A stretch of 14,416 nt of DNA from Bacteroidota bacterium (GCA_003165135.1 PLSN01000162.1:5880-20295); one strand, 5' to 3'; positions 6,701 through 14,068 are shown, counted from the stretch's first letter. Program-made: numbers and translations. The notes: generated from the letters alone by a model not told the origin.

Positions 6701-8008
6701 ATGGCAAACTCATTTGAAGTCACAGGTGGCAGAAAACTGAAGGGCGGCATCACTCCACAGGGTGCCAAGAACGAAGCCCTGCAGATACTCTGCGCAGTAC
6801 TGCTCACCCCTGAGAAAATGATCATCAGCAATATCCCTGATATACGCGATGTCAATCTGCTTATTGATATCCTCAAAGACATGGGCGTAAAGGTCGAGCG
6901 CATCAATGAGGACACTTATACTTTCCAGGCTGATGATATCAATCTGGAATACCTGCAGTCAGATTCCTTTCGCAAGAAAGGAGCTGCACTACGTGGTTCA
7001 ATCATGATAATAGGTCCGCTCCTAACGCGATTCAAAAAAGCCTACATGCCCAAACCCGGTGGCGACAAGATAGGCCGCCGCAGACTTGATACTCACTTCT
7101 TAGGTTTTGAGCGCTTAGGTGCAGAATTCAACTTTGACTCAGAAGAAAGCTTCTATTCTATCAAAGCGGATCATCTCCGAGGCACTCATATCCTCCTCGA
7201 TGAACCATCAGTCACCGGTACTGCAAACATCGTCATGACCGCTGTGATGGCCAAAGGCAAAACGACTATCTACAACGCAGCCTGCGAACCATACCTCCAA
7301 CAACTCTGCGCTATGCTCAATCATATGGGTGCCAAGATCAGCGGCATCGGTTCTAATCTGCTGCACATAGATGGAGTAGATGCGCTAGGAGGCACAGAGC
7401 ACCGTATGCTGCCCGACATGATAGAGATCGGCTCATTCATTGGCCTTGCTGCCATGACGCAGTCAGAGATACATATCAAAGGCTGCGGACTGGAGCACCT
7501 TGGCAATATCCTTCCTGTATTTCAAAAGCTCGGCATAGCGATGGAACTAAAAGGTGACGACATCTATATCCCGGCACAGGACCGCTATGAAATATCACGC
7601 TTCATTGATGGCTCTATATTGACTGTAGCTGACGGGCCCTGGCCGCTCTTCACTCCTGACTTAATCAGCATTGTACTCGTCGTCGCTACGCAAGCCAAAG
7701 GCTCGGTTCTGATCCATCAGAAGATGTTTGAGTCGCGCCTATTCTTCGTAGATAAGCTCATCGACATGGGCGCTCAGATCATTCTCTGCGATCCGCACCG
7801 CGCCAGCGTGATAGGCCTTAACCGAGAATACAACCTGCGCGGTATCACGATGTCATCGCCTGATATACGTGCAGGTGTATCACTACTCATCGCTGCACTC
7901 TCTGCTGATGGCAAGTCCACCATCAATAACATCGATCAGATAGATCGCGGCTACCAAAACATAGACGGCCGGCTCAATTCGATCGGTGCTCAGATCAAGA
8001 GAGTATAA
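6701..8008 (+). CDS. murA: UDP-N-acetylglucosamine 1-carboxyvinyltransferase
   Basis: MurA transfers enolpyruvate from phosphoenolpyruvate to UDP-GlcNAc, the first committed cytosolic step of peptidoglycan precursor synthesis. At 435 residues it has the usual length. It keeps the substrate-binding Lys23-Asn24 (GAKNEA), the loop PGGDKIGRRRLDTH (119-132, with Arg127), the Asp of FTPDL expected to act as general base, and DIRAGVSLL near the C-terminus. The residue matching Escherichia coli Cys115, the cysteine alkylated by fosfomycin, is Asp122. Family knowledge says this natural substitution keeps activity and removes the drug target. There is one open frame from ATG 6701, with no overlap with its neighbours. 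The leader has a heptamer array and a shared 20-base element. Confidence 0.96.
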   Translation: MANSFEVTGGRKLKGGITPQGAKNEALQILCAVLLTPEKMIISNIPDIRDVNLLIDILKDMGVKVERINEDTYTFQADDINLEYLQSDSFRKKGAALRGSIMIIGPLLTRFKKAYMPKPGGDKIGRRRLDTHFLGFERLGAEFNFDSEESFYSIKADHLRGTHILLDEPSVTGTANIVMTAVMAKGKTTIYNAACEPYLQQLCAMLNHMGAKISGIGSNLLHIDGVDALGGTEHRMLPDMIEIGSFIGLAAMTQSEIHIKGCGLEHLGNILPVFQKLGIAMELKGDDIYIPAQDRYEISRFIDGSILTVADGPWPLFTPDLISIVLVVATQAKGSVLIHQKMFESRLFFVDKLIDMGAQIILCDPHRASVIGLNREYNLRGITMSSPDIRAGVSLLIAALSADGKSTINNIDQIDRGYQNIDGRLNSIGAQIKRV

Positions 8009-8052
8009 TAGCTGCATTTTTAGTCATCCTAAAAAAATCTTAAATTCGCTAT

Positions 8053-8271
8053 ATGAAGATAGACATTCAATATGTAAGCGATAGCGAGGGAAAGACCCAA
8101 TCTGTTCAGTTGCCGTTGACTGATTGGAAAAAAGTAGTAGCTAAATTAAAGCACTACGAGCAAACCCTGAAAATTAAATCTGACCTGAAAGAAGCCTTCG
8201 ATCAGGTCGCTGTGTTGAGAAAATCAAAGTCAAAAAAGCAAACGCTAAAGGATTTTCTGAATGAGTTATAA
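8053..8271 (+). CDS. Putative antitoxin of a RelE-type module
   Basis: This 72-residue charged protein overlaps the toxin gene by 11 bases (8261-8271), the usual gene order for type II systems. It opens with a short beta-like segment (MKIDIQYV), followed by VQLPLTDWKKVVAKLKHYEQ and long Lys/Glu-rich helices that end in TLKDFLNEL. There is no recognisable DNA-binding motif, so autoregulation cannot be claimed. The C-terminal helix is the part expected to wrap the toxin. TAAATTCG at 8041-8048, a one-mismatch -7 box, would imply an almost leaderless transcript. Composition is AT-richer than in murA, as is common in mobile toxin-antitoxin modules. The identification rests mainly on its position. 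Confidence 0.7.
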   Translation: MKIDIQYVSDSEGKTQSVQLPLTDWKKVVAKLKHYEQTLKIKSDLKEAFDQVAVLRKSKSKKQTLKDFLNEL

Positions 8272-8593
8272 TATTATCCCTATTGAGAAATTTAAGAAAG
8301 AAGTCAAACGCCTTATCAGGAAATATCCATCTCTCATAAAAGAACTTGCTGATCTTAATGATATTCTTTCTAAACAACCAACTACGGGCACCCCACTTGG
8401 CAATGATACATACAAAATCAGGCTTAGTATTAAAAGCAAAGGCAAAGGAAAGAGCGGCGGTGCAAGAGTCATTACCTATATCGTAACTGAAAACAAAGAA
8501 GTGTATCTGTTGACTATATACGATAAGTCAGAACTTGATTCTATAGATACCAAAACACTCAAAGTAATCATAGCTGGCATCACTGATAAATAA
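8261..8593 (+). CDS. RelE/ParE-superfamily toxin (probable mRNA interferase)
   Basis: This 110-residue basic protein has RelE-fold features. Two N-terminal helices (FKKEVKRLIRKYPSLIKELADL) are followed by beta-strand segments TYKIRLSIKSKGKGKSGGARVITYIV and KEVYLLTIYDKSE. The GKSGGARV turn and the LLTIYDKSE strand are the most recognisable parts of this RelE/HigB-like group. Members cleave mRNA at the ribosome or in free form; which of these applies here is unknown. The start ATG lies inside the antitoxin frame, so the two are translationally coupled. It converges on the transglycosylase gene with four bases between the stop codons. Confidence 0.8.
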   Translation: MSYNIIPIEKFKKEVKRLIRKYPSLIKELADLNDILSKQPTTGTPLGNDTYKIRLSIKSKGKGKSGGARVITYIVTENKEVYLLTIYDKSELDSIDTKTLKVIIAGITDK

Positions 8594-8597
8594 AGTT

Positions 8598-9548
8598 TTA
8601 CTTCTGCACTATCCTGACCTGATAGGTCTTATGCGCTGCATTGGGTAGGCTTGAGTTTCGCATCCATGAGTTGAGGATCTTCAGTTCTTTATACTTCAAA
8701 CCAAACTGTTCTGCAAAATTAGCGAGATCATTCACTGTAGTATCTACTTCTACCGTCTGATATTGGAATGGCTGATAGAGGTCGTCATCAGTGAGATGAT
8801 AACCTGCCTTCTCTGGATTACCCATGATGACCTTCATAGCCAGCATCCTGAATACATATCGTGAGGTCTCAATAGTGATCCACAGGTCATAATAATTAGA
8901 TGTGTGCTGTGACTGCATCTTACTAGCTATGCCTTCCATTCCGAAATCATACGAAGCAGCAGCAGCAGTCCATGAGCCGAGCCTTTCTTTAGCCGCTTTC
9001 AAATAAGTACATGCAGCACGGGTTGATCTTTCGACATTATATCGTTCATCTATTTTATCATTGACCTCGAGACCATATTGTTTAGCAGTAGCGGGTACGA
9101 ACTGCCAGAAGCCACTCGCACCTGCATTGGAGTATGCATCTCTGAAATCACTTTCTATCATCGGCATATACTTAAAGTCGGTCGGTACACCTTCATCGAT
9201 CATTATCTTTTCGATCTCAGGAAAAAATCTGTTAGCCAACTTCATATCCAAAATAGTATTAGAGTGGCGATAGAGATTGATGAGTAGCTCCCGGTCGAGA
9301 CGCTCCCGTACATCCGGATCTTCGAGTGGTACACGTTCACCGGCGAAATATAATTCCCCTTCCACCCTAAGTGTATGGGCCTGCAAGGTCATGCTATCTC
9401 CTACCAGATTGAGCCGTGGAGTTTCCTGACGTGTCTCATCAAAGACATTGTATGGCTTGGGCTTTGAGATCTCGTATATCGTGGCTGAGGCCAGACCTGC
9501 TGCCAGGGTTATAATAATGAAAAGTGGTAGTATGAGTTTCTTAGCCAA
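8598..9548 (-). CDS. Lytic murein transglycosylase, SLT domain (MltD-like)
   Basis: This 316-residue protein has an N-terminal hydrophobic segment (about residues 4-22, signal peptide or anchor), a linker, and a soluble lytic transglycosylase domain at about 115-235. The enzyme cleaves the MurNAc-GlcNAc bond of peptidoglycan with formation of 1,6-anhydroMurNAc in the periplasm. The catalytic acid is Glu132 in PMIESDF, followed by the family motif NAGASGFWQFVPATAKQYGL (141-160). The usual AAxYNxG motif is AASYDFG here, with Asp in place of Asn. The C-terminal ~55 residues (VNDLANFAEQFGLKYKELKILN) look like one degenerate LysM module. Its promoter lies at the end of the DUF2480 gene. Confidence 0.9.
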   Translation of the reverse strand: MAKKLILPLFIIITLAAGLASATIYEISKPKPYNVFDETRQETPRLNLVGDSMTLQAHTLRVEGELYFAGERVPLEDPDVRERLDRELLINLYRHSNTILDMKLANRFFPEIEKIMIDEGVPTDFKYMPMIESDFRDAYSNAGASGFWQFVPATAKQYGLEVNDKIDERYNVERSTRAACTYLKAAKERLGSWTAAAASYDFGMEGIASKMQSQHTSNYYDLWITIETSRYVFRMLAMKVIMGNPEKAGYHLTDDDLYQPFQYQTVEVDTTVNDLANFAEQFGLKYKELKILNSWMRNSSLPNAAHKTYQVRIVQK

Positions 9549-9584
9549 TGGTCAATAAGGATCTGGTATAAAAAATAAACGCCG

Positions 9585-9592
9585 CAAAGGTA
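9585..9592 (-). promoter_or_regulatory. Candidate -7 box of the transglycosylase gene
   Basis: TACCTTTG on the minus strand (9592-9585) matches TAnnTTTG exactly, followed by CGGCGTTTA. The leader to ATG 9548 would be about 30 bases. The box lies in the spacer just past the DUF2480 stop codon, so the transglycosylase can be transcribed independently. No clear -33 box is seen, and that region would fall inside the DUF2480 coding sequence. Confidence 0.45.
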
Positions 9593-9596
9593 GCAA

Positions 9597-10115
9597 TCAC
9601 AATGACTTCTTATATACAGGCACCATAGAGCATGGTTCACCATACATGATGGCGCGTGCTGTTGGTGCAAGTTTATTAGTGATATAGACGAATGCCGCAC
9701 TGTCGATCTGTCTGTCTCCGCAGCCTTTGATGACCACACGCTGTCCTGCATAGTCCTCCGCATTGATCTTCTCTATGGCGCGATACATAAATATATCTAC
9801 AGCATGATCGGGAGATGCATTGGCGATGTCTTTAGCATATGGCGTCAGTTCAGCGGAGAGCACCATATATGCCCACACAGGCACTATGGCATCTACCGAA
9901 GAGTGTATCACCACATACTTATCCTGATAGGCCGACCAATCAGTGTTCTTCACCTGCTCGCGAAAGTCAGCCTCACGAAGGATCAGACCTTTGAAGAGAT
10001 AATCCTTCAGGTCAATGACCACAATCGCCTCTTGCTTCGGAAATAGATCCGCGAGGTCCAGTGTGACTATGGCCTTCTGGGCTACTTTATTGATGATAGG
10101 ATCTGTGACTGACAT
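9597..10115 (-). CDS. DUF2480 family protein
   Basis: This 172-residue protein is recognised as DUF2480, a family essentially confined to Bacteroidota and without known activity. Landmarks are IINKVAQKAIVTLDLADLFP near the start, VVIDLKDYLFKGLILREADFRE, VKNTDWSAYQDKYVVIHSS, the tryptophan-bearing AIVPVWAYM, VVIKGCGDRQI, and the C-terminal IMYGEPCSMVPVYK. There is no signal peptide and there are no membrane helices, so it is probably cytosolic. I start at ATG 10115; the frame extends seven codons to a TTG at 10136, but that TTG is part of the promoter -7 box. It lies upstream of the transglycosylase on the same strand, 48 bases away. Confidence 0.88.
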   Translation of the reverse strand: MSVTDPIINKVAQKAIVTLDLADLFPKQEAIVVIDLKDYLFKGLILREADFREQVKNTDWSAYQDKYVVIHSSVDAIVPVWAYMVLSAELTPYAKDIANASPDHAVDIFMYRAIEKINAEDYAGQRVVIKGCGDRQIDSAAFVYITNKLAPTARAIMYGEPCSMVPVYKKSL

Positions 10116-10133
10116 ATTGGTTGTAACGAAACA

Positions 10134-10141
10134 CAAAGGTA
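10134..10141 (-). promoter_or_regulatory. Candidate -7 box of the DUF2480 gene
   Basis: TACCTTTG on the minus strand (10141-10134) is the same octamer as the box before the transglycosylase gene. The implied leader before ATG 10115 is about 10-15 bases. This supports the ATG over the upstream TTG as start. Confidence 0.45.
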
Positions 10142-10189
10142 AATAGTTTATAGCAAAAGATACTGTAACATTATTTAATGGTTTTCAAA

Positions 10190-10222
10190 AACCCGTTAAG
10201 GGTTTCAAACCCTTAACGGGTT
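10190..10222. repeat. 33-base perfect palindrome, copy 2
   Basis: Two 16-base arms, AACCCGTTAAGGGTTT and its exact complement, flank a central C at 10206. Compared with 3913-3945 one arm base has changed from A to T, and its partner from T to A, so pairing is fully kept. It lies between the terminator of the ppiD-like gene and the promoter of the DUF2480 gene. Confidence 0.75.
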
Positions 10223-10235
10223 ATCCCTGAGAAGC

Positions 10236-10263
10236 AAAAAGCCCCATAAATACGGGGCTTTTT
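10236..10263. terminator. Bidirectional intrinsic terminator after the ppiD-like gene
   Basis: The stem is AAAAAGCCCC (10236-10245) with GGGGCTTTTT (10254-10263), closed by an 8-base loop. A-tract and T-tract flank the GC core, so it can work on both strands. It lies 16 bases past the stop codon of the minus-strand ppiD-like gene. Confidence 0.85.
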
Positions 10264-10279
10264 ATATTCTTATCGGCTA

Positions 10280-12442
10280 TTAGTTGCCGCCTTCGAAGTT
10301 CAGACGGTTGTCATCTATCTTAGCCAGTTTCTTCAGTGCTTCACTGGCAGCCCTGGCTTTCATGTATGAGTTTTGTTTCAGCATCATGGCTTGCTGGGTC
10401 AGGTCAGTAGGTTTAGGAGGATCGACGCCATTGATCTTCTGCACCACAAATACACCGCCGTTTCCTTTGACAGGTCCTGACATTTTGCCTTGTGCTAGTG
10501 CTACACCTGTAGCAGCTACAGCAGGCTCATTGCCTGTAGGCAGATTAGTATTGAGGAATGTCACCTTGTCTGCTTCGATCGCTGCTTTACCCAGTTTAGC
10601 TGCGAGGTCATCTATATTGCTTGCTTTAGCATCTGTGATCTTTTTGGCCAGCAGTTCATATTTTTTATCCTGCAGATAAGCAGACTTCACGGCAGATTTC
10701 ACTGACTCCAGATCAGGTGTTCCTTTGCCGGTCACAGACTCCAGATATGCGATGATGTGCTTCCTGTCATTAGTAGAACTACCGAGAGAAATGATCGGAG
10801 ATACATCGCCTCTCTTGGCGCTATATACCCATTTGACCAGTGAGCGGGCGCTGCCGAGGCCCATCACATCGTAGCTGCCTTTGGTGATATTCACTGCGGT
10901 CTTTACATCTTTCTCATGAGACTTGATGTATGCCAGAAACTTATCTTCAGTAGATGTAGTAGAGACAAACTGTGTCACATGGCTGTAAATTTCGTTCTCA
11001 GTTTCCTGACTAGGGATGATAGAACGTGTGAAGTAGGCCACTTTGATACCAGCCTTGCTTGGTTTCTCTTCGGCTATTTCCACGAACTTGATCAGGTTGT
11101 TATTTGCATCGAGATACTTATATGCCTTGCCCGGCTCGCCATTGTGAAATACGATGCTCTTGTAGTACTCATCATACTGAGGATCTGCAAATTTCACCCA
11201 GCCTACCACCCCTCCTGCCAGTTTAGATGCAGGATCGTCGCTATACTGTGCTGCTATCGTACCAAAGTCAGCATGCAGTGAGTCGATCGCTTTATACAAG
11301 CTATCGATCAGTGCGAGCCTTGTTTTTTGTTCTGCTTCTGTTTTTACATTGGCAAAGGAGAAAACGATCTCTTTTACCTTGACAGAGTCAGACATCATTT
11401 TGCGTGCAGATACTTTAGCGAATTTGTAGGTGTTGCCTTCTACATATGGTCCTATCACTGTGCCTACTTTAGACCCGAACAGTGAGTCAGCTATCGAGCT
11501 TCCCGCCAGTTGGTCCTTGGTCCTGTACAGGTCATCAAACGATGTTTCAGAATATAGTTTTACAAAAAGTGAGTCATCTGATTTCTTTTCCCCTTTTTTA
11601 AATTCATCCAGCTTGTCGGTCAGGCCTTTGAGGGCAGTAGCTGAGTCGACAGATGATGGTGTGATGTCGAAAGCCACATAGCGTATCACGCGAGTCTCGT
11701 CAGGTGCAGTAAACTTCGCTGCATTCTTGCCCAGGTAGTCTTTCAGGTCAGCGTCAGTGTATTTAATATCATTGTCGTTTACTTCTGAATAAGGCAGCTC
11801 CACATATTTGAAGTCCGCTGATTTGTTAGCCTCATAGTAAAGGTTTTCTGCCATCCAGTTAGGCACATTGCCCACGCCCTTCGCTACGAGGACGGCATAT
11901 TTATTTTGCAGTTGTCCTTTCTTCACTTCTTTCACGAGCTGGTTCCATGCTTTTCTCTTGTAGCCGGGCTCCTGTCCTTTTTCATCGATATCAATGTTCG
12001 CAAGAAACTGCTTTACATACATCGGGTTGAACCTCTCACCACCGAATGGCTGCTTGATCATCGGGCTTGCATTCTCAGTAGTAGTGAGCGATACCATCTC
12101 ATCATCAGATACTACTACACCTGTCTTGGCGCTGGCATCTTCCATTACGATCTTATTGACCAGGTCATCCCATGTCTGCTGACTCACCGCATTGCGCTGC
12201 TGGTCGCCCACACTCATCTTATACTGAGCCTCCATGTTCTTCACATTCTCATTGACCTGATTGCTGTAGTCCTGATATGAAATGTTCTGTCCGTTCACAC
12301 TGCCGGCATCATTGCTTCTGCTTTTGCCGAGCACGCTGAACTGGTTATTCACTGCATCTCCGAGGAGGAAGAGAAATATACTGAGCGCGATAGCACCTAC
12401 TAAAAGTCCTGAACGTTTTCTGATACTGCCTATTACTGCCAT
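10280..12442 (-). CDS. PpiD/SurA-like periplasmic folding factor (peptidyl-prolyl isomerase)
   Basis: This 720-residue protein is built like PpiD. A short cytosolic tail is followed by one membrane helix (about residues 12-30), a SurA_N-like chaperone region (about 40-250), a parvulin PPIC domain (about 352-456) and a long C-terminal chaperone region. The parvulin region has VKVKEIVFSF, FGTIAAQYSDDPASKLAGGVVGWV and IKFVEIAEEKP, all recognisable rotamase landmarks. It is anchored in the inner membrane and is expected to assist folding of exported and outer-membrane proteins emerging from the translocon. The length is larger than Escherichia coli PpiD (about 620) but normal for Bacteroidota. 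The start MAVIGSIRKRSG is typical. It is probably monocistronic, with its own terminator. Confidence 0.9.
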   Translation of the reverse strand: MAVIGSIRKRSGLLVGAIALSIFLFLLGDAVNNQFSVLGKSRSNDAGSVNGQNISYQDYSNQVNENVKNMEAQYKMSVGDQQRNAVSQQTWDDLVNKIVMEDASAKTGVVVSDDEMVSLTTTENASPMIKQPFGGERFNPMYVKQFLANIDIDEKGQEPGYKRKAWNQLVKEVKKGQLQNKYAVLVAKGVGNVPNWMAENLYYEANKSADFKYVELPYSEVNDNDIKYTDADLKDYLGKNAAKFTAPDETRVIRYVAFDITPSSVDSATALKGLTDKLDEFKKGEKKSDDSLFVKLYSETSFDDLYRTKDQLAGSSIADSLFGSKVGTVIGPYVEGNTYKFAKVSARKMMSDSVKVKEIVFSFANVKTEAEQKTRLALIDSLYKAIDSLHADFGTIAAQYSDDPASKLAGGVVGWVKFADPQYDEYYKSIVFHNGEPGKAYKYLDANNNLIKFVEIAEEKPSKAGIKVAYFTRSIIPSQETENEIYSHVTQFVSTTSTEDKFLAYIKSHEKDVKTAVNITKGSYDVMGLGSARSLVKWVYSAKRGDVSPIISLGSSTNDRKHIIAYLESVTGKGTPDLESVKSAVKSAYLQDKKYELLAKKITDAKASNIDDLAAKLGKAAIEADKVTFLNTNLPTGNEPAVAATGVALAQGKMSGPVKGNGGVFVVQKINGVDPPKPTDLTQQAMMLKQNSYMKARAASEALKKLAKIDDNRLNFEGGN

Positions 12443-12836
12443 ATATTAATGTTGATAATTTATTTTTAAAGGGAGCGCAAAATAAACGTTTTCGGCTGAA
12501 AAATGAAAATACAGGCGAAAAGAGCTTGATTTTTCGTCGTTTTTTATTGAATTTTGGTTGTATTTATTTGATAATTAGGCAATTGCGTGCTTTACAATAA
12601 TAAAACTATTTGAGATTTGCTCAAATGCACCTTTTTCACTTATGTATTATAAAAATTTCTTTTTTACCACCTTAACCCCCCTTTTTGGGGAAATGTTAAA
12701 ACTTCGTCAAATCAATCCATTACACATAGATAATTTTATTATTAGTAATTAAAATATGCATAATTGAATTTAATATTGCTTTTATTAATTACTAAAGACA
12801 AATATAGCAAATTATAGTGAAATTTCAAAGTGGAAA
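12443..12836. other. AT-rich 394-base spacer with several dyads
   Basis: I see no gene here. It holds TTATTTTG on the minus strand (12485-12478), a one-mismatch -7 box that could serve the ppiD-like gene. It also holds a 7-base dyad, ATTTGAG/CTCAAAT, with a 5-base loop (12608-12626), and a C/G-run repeat at 12672-12699. An 11-base inverted repeat, TTAGTAATTAA/TTAATTACTAA (12742-12752 and 12785-12795), could fold at the 3' end of the acetyltransferase transcript. In sequence this AT-rich, dyads may arise by chance. Confidence 0.5.
12672..12699. repeat. Shortened G/C-run palindromic repeat
   Basis: TTAAC and GTTAA at the ends enclose a CCCC...TTTTT...GGGG core. The layout matches the repeats at 1875-1952, with several bases missing. 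It seems to be a third, decayed member of the same spacer repeat family. Confidence 0.45.
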
Positions 12837-13430
12837 TCATATCATCTTCCGCATGGCCCATGAGTCAATGCTGCTGCTTTTGACGACCATGTGGTTCATC
12901 AGGGTGAATCCCAGCTTCTCATAGATAGTCACATTCTTGGGATCTTCTGTTTTCAGCCAGCATTCGTTAAGGCCGAGCAGGCGCATCTGGTCAATGCTCT
13001 CGTCTATCAGAGCACGGCTGTAGCCCCGTCCACGTGCCTGCACCGATACACCCACACACCAGATATAACCCATATTGCGTCCAGCATGTTTTTTGATCCA
13101 GCCTTCGCTTTCTCTATCGTGGCTCATCAGGCGGAGAGTAGCTCTCTGCCCCAGCTGCACAGGCAGCGTCCACATACCGCTGCGTATCTCCATGGTCAGT
13201 GTCAATGGAAAGTACCGTCCCGGCAGCCATATCACAGCACCGAGATCATCGGGTGTCGTATGTATCCCACCATATATTTTAGCCGCAGACACACATCCGG
13301 TATATAGTTTAAACAGCAGAGCTGCGCGCTCCGCCTCAGTATGCCCCTCAAAGGCAAACTTCATCAGAGGATAATGCAGAAATGCATCAGCTAATACTCG
13401 CGTTGCGATCTGTTTTTTGGTTTCAGCCAT
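12837..13430 (-). CDS. GNAT-family N-acetyltransferase
   Basis: This 197-residue protein has the GNAT fold. Motif A with the acetyl-CoA pyrophosphate loop is VSVQARGRGYSRALI (about 128-142; QxxGxG-type with Gln131, Gly134 and Gly136). Motif B follows (GLNECWLKTEDPKNVTIYEKLGF), with the usual Tyr near the C-terminus. The N-terminal half (FAFEGHTEAERAALLFKLY, AVIWLPGRYFPL) resembles acetyltransferases that act on small molecules or peptides. The acceptor is unknown. I start at ATG 13430 (MAETKK); the frame extends four codons to a TTG at 13442 with no support. There is no signal peptide, so it is cytosolic. It is divergent from the HNH gene and appears to be transcribed alone. Confidence 0.87.
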   Translation of the reverse strand: MAETKKQIATRVLADAFLHYPLMKFAFEGHTEAERAALLFKLYTGCVSAAKIYGGIHTTPDDLGAVIWLPGRYFPLTLTMEIRSGMWTLPVQLGQRATLRLMSHDRESEGWIKKHAGRNMGYIWCVGVSVQARGRGYSRALIDESIDQMRLLGLNECWLKTEDPKNVTIYEKLGFTLMNHMVVKSSSIDSWAMRKMI

Positions 13431-13550
13431 TGAGGCATGCAATTTAAGGAATACCTAGATGGAAAATAAAATTGTTAAATATTCTATTGCGCAGATACAT
13501 TGCGTAGTGAAAGGCTATTTTTCTCTTTTTATCATCTAAAATTCATAATT

Positions 13551-13976
13551 ATGGAAAGATTTGGAAAAGAGAAGCTAGATATTATTTATAAAAAGACTGA
13601 TGGTTATTGCCATTTATGTCATAAAAAATTGAGCAGAGTAAACTATGGAAAACGAGGTGAAAGAGGTGCTTGGCATGTTGAACACTCTCACCCGCAAGCA
13701 AAAGGAGGAACTGATCACATGAACAATCTTTATGCTGCTTGTATTAGTTGCAATATTGAAAAAGGCACAAAAGACAAACGCACTATCAGGAATAAAAATG
13801 GAGTAAAAAAAGCACCGCTATCAAAGAAGAAAAAAACCGAAATCAAAAACAATAACACAGCAGGTGGTGCATTAATAGGAACTGCAGTCGGTGCAGCCGT
13901 TGGAGGTCCAGTTGGAGCTTTCTTAGGAGGAACATTGGGTGCATTAATCGGGAATAGTTCTAGCCCTAAAAAGTGA
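13551..13976 (+). CDS. HNH endonuclease fused to a C-terminal glycine zipper
   Basis: This 141-residue protein has two parts. Residues 1-72 are an HNH nuclease domain with a zinc ribbon (Cys20-x2-Cys23 and Cys64-x2-Cys67). The HNH core is WHVEHSHPQAKGGTDHMNNL with His45 and Asn59, followed by CNIEKGT; it resembles McrA-like HNH enzymes that cut DNA. A lysine-rich linker (about 74-99) leads to residues 104-134, where Gly occurs every fourth residue from 106 to 134 (eight in register), separated by Ala/Val/Leu/Ile. That is a glycine zipper, a fold known to pack membrane helices or form oligomers. I start at ATG 13551; the frame extends to a TTG at 13500. The gene is AT-richer than its neighbours and may be acquired. 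The biological target is unknown. Confidence 0.85.
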   Translation: MERFGKEKLDIIYKKTDGYCHLCHKKLSRVNYGKRGERGAWHVEHSHPQAKGGTDHMNNLYAACISCNIEKGTKDKRTIRNKNGVKKAPLSKKKKTEIKNNNTAGGALIGTAVGAAVGGPVGAFLGGTLGALIGNSSSPKK

Positions 13977-14017
13977 CTTTACATAGTTCATGTATACTAC
14001 ATCCACGTTCTTACTAC

Positions 14018-14030
14018 TGACAATTTGTCA
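14018..14030. repeat. Short perfect palindrome TGACAA-T-TTGTCA
   Basis: Six-base arms flank one central T in the spacer between the HNH gene and the tRNA-like genes. It could be a small operator. Its length allows chance occurrence. Confidence 0.3.
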
Positions 14031-14057
14031 CTTTCTAAACGATGGCAAAGTTATTGA

Positions 14058-14065
14058 TATGTTTG
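14058..14065 (+). promoter_or_regulatory. Candidate -7 box of the tRNA-like genes
   Basis: TATGTTTG matches TAnnTTTG exactly and ends four bases before the inferred 5' end of the first tRNA-like gene. Transcription would then start at or just inside the mature 5' end. No -33 box is seen at the expected spacing. Confidence 0.35.
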
Positions 14066-14068
14066 AGT

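Noticed and set aside
9061..9287. Plus-strand open frames inside the transglycosylase gene
   Set aside because: They are antisense shadows of a well-supported gene with no motif of their own.
10116..10136. Extended DUF2480 start at TTG 10136
   Set aside because: This TTG is part of the exact -7 box TACCTTTG, so it would be at or before the transcription start.
10284..12280. Several plus-strand open frames inside the ppiD-like gene
   Set aside because: They are antisense shadows; their hydrophobic and serine-rich composition reflects the complement of the real gene.
12742..12795. 11-base inverted repeat as a definite terminator or operator
   Set aside because: The arms are almost entirely A and T in very AT-rich sequence, so it may be chance. 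It is recorded only within the spacer entry.
13500..13550. Extended HNH gene start at TTG 13500
   Set aside because: The added residues are a hydrophobic, low-complexity run translated from AT-rich spacer. ATG 13551 starts directly at the domain. An unusual signal peptide is not excluded but is not supported.
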